Below, in pieces: positions 26,214-33,148 of a stretch of 64,000 nucleotides of DNA. The translations under genes and the position numbers were made by a program. The notes beneath the pieces are model-generated. The model was not told where the DNA came from. It made no database searches and worked only from the letters and a program-made list of their open reading frames with translations. Each line of letters starts with the position of its first letter. Position 1 is the first letter of the stretch. The stretch spans positions 6,558,001-6,622,000 of the forward strand of contig NZ_CP088014.1 in the NCBI RefSeq assembly GCF_021044685.1. Reading direction: 5' to 3'. This DNA is from Bradyrhizobium daqingense. Its GTDB lineage: Bacteria; Pseudomonadota; Alphaproteobacteria; Rhizobiales; Xanthobacteraceae.

Positions 26214-26659
26214 GATATTCCTATCACGCCCTTCCTGATCAGGAAGCAACCATAGCCCCTGCTGTCTCCCACCTGCACGACGCCGAAGCCTGCGGCCGCC
26301 GCGTGATAGAAATCCGAGCGCGCGAGCTTGCCGGGGACGACCGCGCGTCCGGCCGCGCGTTCGATCTCGGCCAGCACGGCCCGCTGTACCTCGGGCACGC
26401 GGTCGGGATCGTCGACCGGCATCATCACGCGCACCGGATCGGGATCGAAATCGTCGAGCGGATAGACCGACATGATGGCGCGGGCCGCCGTCTGCATGGT
26501 CATGCCCGGCAGCTGGATCAGGCGCTGCGAGGATGTTGCCGCGGCAATGCGGGCCGCCGGGTGGTTGGCGTCCACGAAAACGAGGTCGTCGCCGTGGCCC
26601 ATGGCGGCGAGCAGCCAGAGCAGGTCGGGCGTCAGGATCGGATCGATCGATTTCAGCAT
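26210..26659 (-). CDS. fucU: RbsD/FucU family sugar mutarotase
   Basis: A 149-residue protein close to E. coli FucU (about 140). PDLLWLLAAMGHGDDLVFVDANHPA is the family signature including the catalytic His and Asp; GMTMQTAARAIMSVYPLD, FYHAAAAGFGVVQVGDSR and YGCFLIRKG also fit. These enzymes interconvert alpha and beta anomers of L-fucose or related pyranoses. It is first in a two-gene operon with a small kinase. No other fucose gene is nearby, so the sugar is uncertain. The tandem CRP-like boxes begin 50 bases upstream. Confidence 0.88.
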   Translation of the reverse strand: MLKSIDPILTPDLLWLLAAMGHGDDLVFVDANHPAARIAAATSSQRLIQLPGMTMQTAARAIMSVYPLDDFDPDPVRVMMPVDDPDRVPEVQRAVLAEIERAAGRAVVPGKLARSDFYHAAAAGFGVVQVGDSRGYGCFLIRKGVIGIS

Positions 26660-26706
26660 GTGACGGACTTCCTCCCAATCGATCGTTCACCATAGCAGGT
26701 TCCCAG

Positions 26707-26750
26707 CGTGATCTAGATCACGTCTACCGCCCATGGTGACCGGGATCACG
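26707..26750. promoter_or_regulatory. Two tandem GTGA-N6-TCAC boxes
   Basis: CGTGATCTAGATCACG (26707-26722) is a perfect 16-base palindrome. GGTGACCGGGATCACG (26735-26750) repeats the GTGA-N6-TCAC core 28 bases further on. The core equals that of the E. coli CRP site (TGTGA-N6-TCACA). The sites lie between the divergent fucU-like and caspase-like genes, 48-118 bases from each start. Regulator inferred to be a Crp/Fnr-family protein. Confidence 0.55.
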
Positions 26751-26824
26751 GACCCCACGCTCGAACGCGTTCAGGCTTGCTCGCAACCAATCTCGCATCG
26801 AGATGAGTGCCAAAGGAGCACGCC

Positions 26825-28612
26825 ATGTTCCGCCTAAAGCCTTTCCTGATGACGGCCAGCCTGCTGGGAAGTCTGTTCGGCTTCAGTTGCGGGCCCGTTT
26901 CCGCGCAAGTCGCCCCGGTCCAGCCGGCCCCCTCCGCGCTGCAAGGCCCGGAGCAGCGGGTGGCGCTGGTGATCGGCAATGCCAATTACAAGAACGCGCC
27001 GCAGCTTGCGAACCCCGACGATGACGCGCAATCGATGGCGCGGTTCCTGAATTCCGCCGGCTTCGAAGTGGTCGCCGCAACCGACTTGACCCAGGACGAC
27101 ATGCTCCGCGTCGTCCAGGACTTTTCCGCCAAGGTCGCGTCGCGCGGCCCGAACACGGTGGCGATGGTCTATTATGCCGGTCACGGCGTGCAGCTCGCCG
27201 GTGAGAACTATCTCGTTCCCGTCGATGCCAAGGTGTCCAGCCCGACCGAGCTCGTCAACAACTCGGTGCGTCTGGTCGACGTGATGTCGACACTGGAGAC
27301 GATCCCGAGCCGCATGCGCATCGTGATCCTCGATGCCTGCCGCAACAATCCCTTTCCCGAGGTCAACGACGCCGGCCGCGGCCTTGCCATCGTCGATGCG
27401 CCGAACGGCTCGATCGTCGGCTACTCGACCGCGCCCGGCGCCGAAGCGCTCGACGGTACCGGCAACCATAGCCCCTACACCCAGGCTTTCCTGAACGTCG
27501 CGCGCGAGCCCAACGTGCCGATCGAGCAGCTGTTCAAGCGCGTGCGCCTCCAGGTGAACCAGACCACCAGCGGCGCACAGATCCCGTGGGAGAGCTCGTC
27601 GCTGACGTCCGACTTCACCTTCTTCGGTGACACCGCCGTTGCCGCCAATCGTGCGCCGGTGAAAGCGCCTGTGGTGCAGATGGCCTCCAACCTGCCGAGC
27701 CGCTCGACTCGCCAGGCCTACGACTACGTCGTGTCCGAGGGCCGGCCGGAATATTATCAGGAGTTCATCCGGATGTACCCGCACGATCCGCTGTGCGACC
27801 ACATCCGCTGGCTGCTCAACAACCTCCTGCTCACGCAGGCCTGGCACAAGGCGGTGCTCGCGAACTCGCCGGTCGCCTACAAGAGCTTCTATGACAGCTA
27901 CGGCAACAGCCCCTATGCGCAAGTCGCGCTGAAGCTGCAGGCGCAGCCGAAGCAGATCCCGCTGATGCAGGCGACCAAGTTCCTGGCGCCGCAGACCATT
28001 GCCCCGACGCTCAAGATCGGCAATCTCGGTCAGCCCAAATACATGCCGGTGATGCCCGGCAATGGCGGCGCGCAGATCAATGGCAATCTGCCGATCGTGC
28101 AGAAGCCGCTCGACAACAACATCGGCAAGCTCGGCAATGGCGGCCAGATCGTCAAACTGCCGGCGGCTAACAACCAGCCGAACGGCACGCCGTCGCCGAC
28201 GCCGGGCAAGATCGTCACCCTGCCCGCGCCGACCAATGCCACCAACGCCAATGGCGGCGGCAAGATCGTGACCCTGCCTGCGACCAACACCACGCCCAAC
28301 GGCAACAACAGCGGCAAGCCGGGCAAAATCGTCAGCATGCCGGTGAATGTCGGCAAGGGCGGCCCGAACGTCGCGCCGAAGCCGGTCGACGTTCAGACGC
28401 AGAACCGTCCGATCCGCATCACCAACGGCGTGAAGATCAACAACGCTCCGATGACCAAGGTGCAGGTGCAGAACAATTTGCAGAATCGCCGTCCGCAGCT
28501 CAACACGATGCCGAGCCGCATGGTCAGCAGCAACAACAACTTCCGGCAGTCGATGAACCAGGCGCCGAGCATGAATGGCGGCGGCAACCGTCGCGGTGGC
28601 TTCATGCGCTGA
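26825..28612 (+). CDS. Secreted caspase-like (peptidase C14) protein with GKIVTLPA repeats
   Basis: A 595-residue protein. Signal peptide MFRLKPFLMTASLLGSLFG is probably cleaved near VSA (about residue 29). Peptidase C14 p20 domain (about 44-265): RVALVIGNANY, catalytic His120 in YYAGHG, catalytic Cys172 in DACRNNPFPE. A middle helical region (about 300-400) includes SEGRPEYYQEFIRMYPHDP. The C-terminal 200 residues are Asn/Pro/Gly-rich and low in complexity, with four GKIVTLPA-like repeats. AAGGAG precedes the ATG at 26825. It resembles bacterial ortho/metacaspase-like proteins exported to the periplasm; its substrate is unknown. Confidence 0.85.
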   Translation: MFRLKPFLMTASLLGSLFGFSCGPVSAQVAPVQPAPSALQGPEQRVALVIGNANYKNAPQLANPDDDAQSMARFLNSAGFEVVAATDLTQDDMLRVVQDFSAKVASRGPNTVAMVYYAGHGVQLAGENYLVPVDAKVSSPTELVNNSVRLVDVMSTLETIPSRMRIVILDACRNNPFPEVNDAGRGLAIVDAPNGSIVGYSTAPGAEALDGTGNHSPYTQAFLNVAREPNVPIEQLFKRVRLQVNQTTSGAQIPWESSSLTSDFTFFGDTAVAANRAPVKAPVVQMASNLPSRSTRQAYDYVVSEGRPEYYQEFIRMYPHDPLCDHIRWLLNNLLLTQAWHKAVLANSPVAYKSFYDSYGNSPYAQVALKLQAQPKQIPLMQATKFLAPQTIAPTLKIGNLGQPKYMPVMPGNGGAQINGNLPIVQKPLDNNIGKLGNGGQIVKLPAANNQPNGTPSPTPGKIVTLPAPTNATNANGGGKIVTLPATNTTPNGNNSGKPGKIVSMPVNVGKGGPNVAPKPVDVQTQNRPIRITNGVKINNAPMTKVQVQNNLQNRRPQLNTMPSRMVSSNNNFRQSMNQAPSMNGGGNRRGGFMR

Positions 28613-28635
28613 TTGCTGGGCGGCACATACGAGAA

Positions 28636-28668
28636 AGGGGCAGAGCCGCCACGCTCTGCCCCTCTTCA
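28636..28668 (+). terminator. Intrinsic terminator-like hairpin after the caspase gene
   Basis: An 11-bp perfect stem AGGGGCAGAGC / GCTCTGCCCCT with a 6-nt loop, followed by CTTCAT, starting 24 bases after the stop. The T-tract is weak, but the stem and position fit a terminator. Confidence 0.7.
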
Positions 28669-28724
28669 TGTCAGGGAACTGAAGCGAGGCCGCTCGGCGC
28701 ATCAATTGCAAACCCAGAAAAGGC

Positions 28725-28850
28725 CGTCATGCCCGGGCTTGTCCCGCCTGCGCGGCCGAAGCCGCTTCGGCGAGGCGAAGGCCCGGGCATCCACGTTCTT
28801 TGTGCTGCATGGAAGGGCGTGGATGGCCGGGACAAGCCCGGCCTGGACGC
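28725..28850. repeat. Palindromic intergenic repeat (CGTCATGCCCGGG family), copy 2
   Basis: Begins CGTCATGCCCGGGCTTGTCC, like the copy at 8077-8157, and closes with GGCCGGGACAAGCCCGGCC. An extra inverted insert (GCCGAAGCCGCTTCGGC) sits in the left arm. It lies in the 320-base gap between the caspase and ammonia-lyase genes; the remaining 80 bases show nothing recognisable. Confidence 0.8.
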
Positions 28851-28932
28851 CTGTGGGCACATCGTGCGCCCAACACTCATCCCATACGTGGTTACTACGA
28901 GGGGGAAGAGGCGAAGCGGGACGCGTGAGGGA

Positions 28933-29916
28933 TCAGGCCACCAGCTCCGCGAACAAGTCCGCATCGACATTGCCGCCGGAGAGCACGATGACGACGTTCT
29001 TGCCGGCGACGTCGAGGCGCCCGGCAAGCAGCGCAGCGAGGCCCACGGCGCCGCCCGGCTCGACCACGAGCTTGAGCTCGCGATAGGCAAACGCAACGGC
29101 CGCGCCGACTTCCTTGTCCGATGCGGTGACGCCGCGCGCCAGCAGCTTGCTGTTGATCGCGAACGTCATCTCGCCGGGCATCAAGGCCATCAGCGCGTCG
29201 CAGATGGTACGGCCCGCCGGCGGATGCGGCTCGCGATGGCCTGCGGTCAGCGAAATGCCGTGATCGTCGAACGCCTCGGGCTCGGCCACGACGATCTGCG
29301 CTTGCGGATAGCGCGCCTTGACGGCGGTCGCCACGCCCGCGATCAGGCCGCCGCCGGAGGCCGGCGCCACCACGATGTCGGGGGCAAGTCCAAGGCCTGC
29401 CATGTCCTCCGCGATTTCGCGGCCGGCGGTGCCCTGCCCCGCGATCACGAAGGGATCGTCGTACGGCTTGACCAGCGTCGCGCCGCGCTTCTCGGCGATG
29501 CCGCGCGAGATCGCCTCGCGGTCGTCGCGGTCGCGATCGTACAGCACGACCTCGGCACCGTAGGATTTGGTGCGCTCGCGCTTGGACAGCGGCGCATCCG
29601 CCGGCATCACGATGGTCGCCTGCATGTCGAGGATCTTCGCCGCGGCCGCCACGCCCTGGGCGTGGTTGCCCGAGGAGAACGCGACCACGCCGCCTGCACG
29701 CTTGTCCTGCGGGATCGAGAACACCTTGTTGAAGGCGCCGCGGAACTTGAAGGAGCCGGTGCGCTGGAGCATCTCCGGCTTCAGGAAGACCTTTGCGCCG
29801 ACACGCTCGTTGAGCACGGGAAAAGACAACAGCGGGGTGCGGATGGCGTAAGGCGCGATCACGCGCGCCGCGGCATCGATGTCGGCGGGGCCGACCGGGA
29901 GGAGCTGTTCGGTCAT
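28933..29916 (-). CDS. PLP-dependent threonine/serine ammonia-lyase (fold type II)
   Basis: A 327-residue enzyme of the serine/threonine dehydratase family. Seen: the PLP lysine in GSFKFRGAFNKV (about residue 54), SSGNHAQGVA binding substrate carboxylate, the glycine loop ASGGGLIAG, and VVEPGGAVGLAAL. No C-terminal ACT regulatory domain is present, so it matches the short catabolic threonine ammonia-lyase or serine racemase class rather than biosynthetic IlvA. It is cytosolic. It lies 64 bases downstream of the agt-like gene on the same strand and might be read through from it. Confidence 0.88.
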   Translation of the reverse strand: MTEQLLPVGPADIDAAARVIAPYAIRTPLLSFPVLNERVGAKVFLKPEMLQRTGSFKFRGAFNKVFSIPQDKRAGGVVAFSSGNHAQGVAAAAKILDMQATIVMPADAPLSKRERTKSYGAEVVLYDRDRDDREAISRGIAEKRGATLVKPYDDPFVIAGQGTAGREIAEDMAGLGLAPDIVVAPASGGGLIAGVATAVKARYPQAQIVVAEPEAFDDHGISLTAGHREPHPPAGRTICDALMALMPGEMTFAINSKLLARGVTASDKEVGAAVAFAYRELKLVVEPGGAVGLAALLAGRLDVAGKNVVIVLSGGNVDADLFAELVA

Positions 29917-29980
29917 GGCGGAATGTTATCGCGGCCAATGAGGACCGGGCAAGACACCTCCGCGAGAGGATTCTTCCCGA

Positions 29981-31024
29981 TCAGGCCACAAAGCGCGGTT
30001 GTTCCGCGCCGTTCCGGCCGGGCAGCACCGCGCCGACCGCCTGGATGCTGTCGATGAAGACCCGGGCCGAGGCTTCCCAGGTGTAATTGGCGGCGAAGGC
30101 GACGCAGTCCTGCCGGGAGATGTCGAGCGCGGCGAGGCAGGCGTTGCGGAGATCGTGATCGAGGACGCCGACCGGCGCATTGCCGATCACGTCGCGAGGT
30201 CCCTTCACCGGGAAAGCGGCCACCGGCAGGCCGCTGGCGAGCGCTTCCAGCAGGACCAGGCCGAACGTGTCGGTCTTGCTTGGGAACACGAAGACGTCGG
30301 CCGCGGCATAGATTTCCGCCAGCCCCTCGCCGTGCTTCTCGCCGAGGAAGATCGCCTCGGGATAGGCCTCTTCGAGCGCGGCGCGCGCCGGACCGTCGCC
30401 GACGATTACCTTCGTGCCGGGCAGGTCGAGATCGAGGAAGGCCTCGAGATTTTTCTCCACTGCGACCCGGCCGACCGACAGGAACACCGGCGCAGGCAGG
30501 CAGAGATCGACGGGACGCGGATGGAACAGCTGGGTGTCGACACCGCGGGGCCACAGCACGACATTGTCGAAACCGCGCTCGGTCAGCTCGCGGGCGAGCG
30601 CCGGCGTTGCCGCCATCACGGCGCGGCTGGGACTGTGGAAACGGCGCAGCGCCCGCCAGATCAGCGAGCCCGGCACCGGCACCCGGGCGCGGACATATTC
30701 GGGAAAGCGGGTATGGAAGCTGGTCGTGAACGGCAGCTTGCGCTGGCGGCAATAGCGGCGGACCATCAGGCCGATCGGACCTTCCGTCGCGATGTGGATG
30801 CTGTCCGGGCGCGCTTCCTCGATCAGCTTCGCGATACGCGCCGGCCGCGGCATGGCGAGGCGCACGTCGCGATAGCTCGGCATCGCGAAGGTGCGAAACG
30901 ATTGCGGCGTCAGGAACGCGAACTCGACGCCGAGGCTCTTGCCGGCGTCGGCGAGCTTGGTCAGCGTCCGAACCACACCGTTGACTTGCGGGTGCCAGGC
31001 GTCGGTCGCGACCAGGATGCGCAT
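29981..31024 (-). CDS. agt: GT4 glycosyltransferase, probable Agt (diacylglycerol glycosyltransferase)
   Basis: A 347-residue GT-B family 4 enzyme. Seen: DAWHPQVNGVVRTL at the N-terminus (acceptor loop), HIATEGPIG, SFHTRFPEYV, GRVAVEKNLEAFLD (start of the donor domain, about 170) and the ExxxxxxxE-type LEALASGLPVAAF. It follows the PlcP-like gene by only 13 bases. In several rhizobia and marine bacteria a plcP-agt pair degrades phospholipids and puts glucosyl or glucuronosyl groups on the released diacylglycerol under phosphate starvation. The pairing supports Agt; GDP-mannose-dependent mannosyltransferases of the same subfamily are the alternative. Confidence 0.75.
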   Translation of the reverse strand: MRILVATDAWHPQVNGVVRTLTKLADAGKSLGVEFAFLTPQSFRTFAMPSYRDVRLAMPRPARIAKLIEEARPDSIHIATEGPIGLMVRRYCRQRKLPFTTSFHTRFPEYVRARVPVPGSLIWRALRRFHSPSRAVMAATPALARELTERGFDNVVLWPRGVDTQLFHPRPVDLCLPAPVFLSVGRVAVEKNLEAFLDLDLPGTKVIVGDGPARAALEEAYPEAIFLGEKHGEGLAEIYAAADVFVFPSKTDTFGLVLLEALASGLPVAAFPVKGPRDVIGNAPVGVLDHDLRNACLAALDISRQDCVAFAANYTWEASARVFIDSIQAVGAVLPGRNGAEQPRFVA

Positions 31025-31037
31025 CAGGCGGCTCTCG

Positions 31038-31850
31038 TCACGCAGCTCTTGCCGCGACCTGCGGGACGGCTGCCGGCTTCTGAAGTTGGTCCGCCCAGGT
31101 GATGATCTCGAAATGGCCGTCGTCGTGCTCGACGAGGGCCGTGCAGCTCTCGACCCAATCGCCGCAATTCATGTAGCGGATGCCGCCTTCGTCGCGGATC
31201 ACGGCGTAGTGGATATGGCCGCAGATCACGCCGTCGGCGTCGTGGCGCCGCGCCTCGGCGGCGAGCGCCTGCTCGAACGCGCCGATATAGTTGACGGCGT
31301 TCTTCACCTTCTGCTTGGCCCATTGCGACAGCGACCAATAGGGCACGCCGAACAGGCGGCGGAAGAAGTTGACGAAGCGATTCATCTGAATCGCGAAGTC
31401 GTAGGCCTTGTCGCCGAGATGGGCGAGCCAGCGCGCGTTCTGCACCACGAGGTCGAAGATGTCACCGTGGATAACCAGGTAGCGCTTGCCGTCGGCACCC
31501 GTATGGACGGTGTTCTCGACGACGTCGATGCCGCCGAAATGCGTGCCGTAGTAATTGCGCAGGAATTCGTCGTGATTGCCGGGAATGTAGATGACCTTGG
31601 CGCCCTTGCGCGCCTTGCGCAACAGCTTCTGTACCAGGTCGTTATGCGATTGCGGCCAGTGCCAGCTCGATTTCAGCGCCCAGCCGTCGACGATGTCGCC
31701 GACGAGATAGATGGTGTCGGCGTCGTGGTAGCGCAGGAAGTCGAGCAGAAGATCGGCTTGGGAACCGCGGGCTCCGAGATGGACGTCGGAGATGAACAAC
31801 GTGCGAAAGCGCCGCTCCGGGCTCTCGTCACTCACATCGTAACTTCCCAT
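31038..31850 (-). CDS. plcP: Calcineurin-like phosphoesterase, probable phospholipase C PlcP
   Basis: A 270-residue metallophosphoesterase with all metal-binding motifs: FISDVHLG (about 20), LVGDIVDGW (about 48), IPGNHDE (about 94), IHGDIFD and ICGHIHYAV. The length and pairing with a GT4 enzyme match PlcP, the intracellular phospholipase C that releases phosphate from phosphatidylcholine in Sinorhizobium; the fold is shared with LpxH (UDP-diacylglucosamine hydrolase), the main alternative. A Pho-box-like site lies just upstream. The ATG at 31850 leaves 23 bases to that box; a GTG at 31835 with GGGAAG upstream is a possible start. Confidence 0.78.
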   Translation of the reverse strand: MGSYDVSDESPERRFRTLFISDVHLGARGSQADLLLDFLRYHDADTIYLVGDIVDGWALKSSWHWPQSHNDLVQKLLRKARKGAKVIYIPGNHDEFLRNYYGTHFGGIDVVENTVHTGADGKRYLVIHGDIFDLVVQNARWLAHLGDKAYDFAIQMNRFVNFFRRLFGVPYWSLSQWAKQKVKNAVNYIGAFEQALAAEARRHDADGVICGHIHYAVIRDEGGIRYMNCGDWVESCTALVEHDDGHFEIITWADQLQKPAAVPQVAARAA

Positions 31851-31873
31851 GCGCCAACCCGTAACAATGTCCC

Positions 31874-31891
31874 GTGACAGGGAGATGACCG
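31874..31891 (-). promoter_or_regulatory. Pho-box-like direct repeat upstream of plcP
   Basis: On the minus strand the sequence reads CGGTCAT-CTCC-CTGTCAC. This matches the PhoB consensus CTGTCAT-N4-CTGTCA(C/T) at 13 of 14 positions with correct 11-base phasing. It lies 23 bases before the plcP ATG. The short distance implies a very short leader or use of the downstream GTG start. Confidence 0.55.
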
Positions 31892-32071
31892 ATTGAACCC
31901 TTGAGGCACCCTCAGATACGAATCAAACCTCGCCTCGCCCTGCCCGCGAATATCAGTCGCATGCGACAATCAGGCGACATGGCGCCGCAGGGACTGCCCG
32001 TGCCAGTCCGACCTCGTTCGAGGGCAAGCGGTCCTCTCGAAGGACGAGGCGTGTGTTCAGGCGTTGCCGCG

Positions 32072-32872
32072 TCAGTAAAACCTGTGGAAATGATGGACCG
32101 GTCCGTGGCCGTGGCCGACGCTGAAGCGATCGGCGGCCGCGATCGCCGCGCTGATCCAGGCCTTGGCGTTGCGTACGGCTTGCTCGAGTTCCTCGCCCTT
32201 GGCGAGGCCCGCCGCGATCGCCGATGACAGTGAGCAGCCGGTGCCATGGGTATTCCCAGTGGCGATGCGGGGCGCGGCGAGCGCGATCGTGGTGTCGGCA
32301 TCAACCAGATAGTCGGTGCTCTCCGCGCCCTCGCCGTGTCCGCCCTTAACCAGGACGGCACGGCAGCCGAGCGCCAGCAGCCGGCGCCCCTGGCTTTCGA
32401 TTGCAGCCTCGCTCGCCGCCACGGGCTCGTCGAGCAGCGCGGCGGCCTCGGGCAGGTTCGGCGTGATCACCGATGCCAGCGGAATGAGTCGCGTGCGCAA
32501 CGCCTCGACTGCTTCAGACGCCAGCAGCCGGTCGCCGGAGGTTGCCACCATCACGGGATCGAGCACGACGTGGCGCGGCGCCCAGCGCGACAATGCGCTC
32601 GCGATCGCCTCGATGCTGGCGACCTGGGCCACCATGCCGATCTTCACGGCGCCGACGTCGAGGTCGGAGAACACCGCATCGATCTGCGCCGTGACGAACT
32701 CAGCCGGCGTGGCGTGAATGCCCGTCACGCCGCGCGTATTCTGCGCCGTCAGCGCCGTGATGGCGGACGCGCCATAGACGCCGAGCGCGGCGAACGTCTT
32801 CAGGTCCGCCTGGATGCCGGCGCCGCCGCTCGAATCCGAGCCGGCGATGGTGAGTGCGACCGGGGTCGTCAT
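32072..32872 (-). CDS. thiD: Hydroxymethylpyrimidine/phosphomethylpyrimidine kinase
   Basis: A 266-residue ribokinase-fold enzyme which phosphorylates HMP and HMP-P in thiamine synthesis. Seen: LTIAGSDSSGGAGIQADLKTF at the N-terminus (shown in two parts: AGSDSSGGAGIQADLK is diagnostic), TALTAQNTRGV, DPVMVATSG, TPNLPEAAALL, VKGGH and NTHGTGCSLSSAIAAGLAKG with the catalytic Asp/Cys region. The reading frame extends far upstream over the divergent kinase gene but is not coding there; the ATG at 32872 fits the family start (an ATG at 32884 is possible). It stands alone. Confidence 0.93.
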   Translation of the reverse strand: MTTPVALTIAGSDSSGGAGIQADLKTFAALGVYGASAITALTAQNTRGVTGIHATPAEFVTAQIDAVFSDLDVGAVKIGMVAQVASIEAIASALSRWAPRHVVLDPVMVATSGDRLLASEAVEALRTRLIPLASVITPNLPEAAALLDEPVAASEAAIESQGRRLLALGCRAVLVKGGHGEGAESTDYLVDADTTIALAAPRIATGNTHGTGCSLSSAIAAGLAKGEELEQAVRNAKAWISAAIAAADRFSVGHGHGPVHHFHRFY

Positions 32873-33148
32873 CGCGGGATGCATCTGGTTGAAGCGAGCG
32901 TCATGGCCTGTCCTAGCGCGACCGTGGAACCCCAGCAAGCGCGGCGGTGATTCGCTCGCACGCTGGACTTGCGACCGTCGCCGCATCTCCCTCGCAATCG
33001 GGCGGGCGTGAAAAGTCGAGCCGCGCCATGGCTTTGCCAGCCTGCCCTTGGCGTTCACAGAGTTGAGTGAGACGTTAGGTGGTGGAATCGTCCAGCGACG
33101 CGAATCGCGCGAGCCGCTCCAGGCTCGCAACGTCTCCCGGGTGGAACT

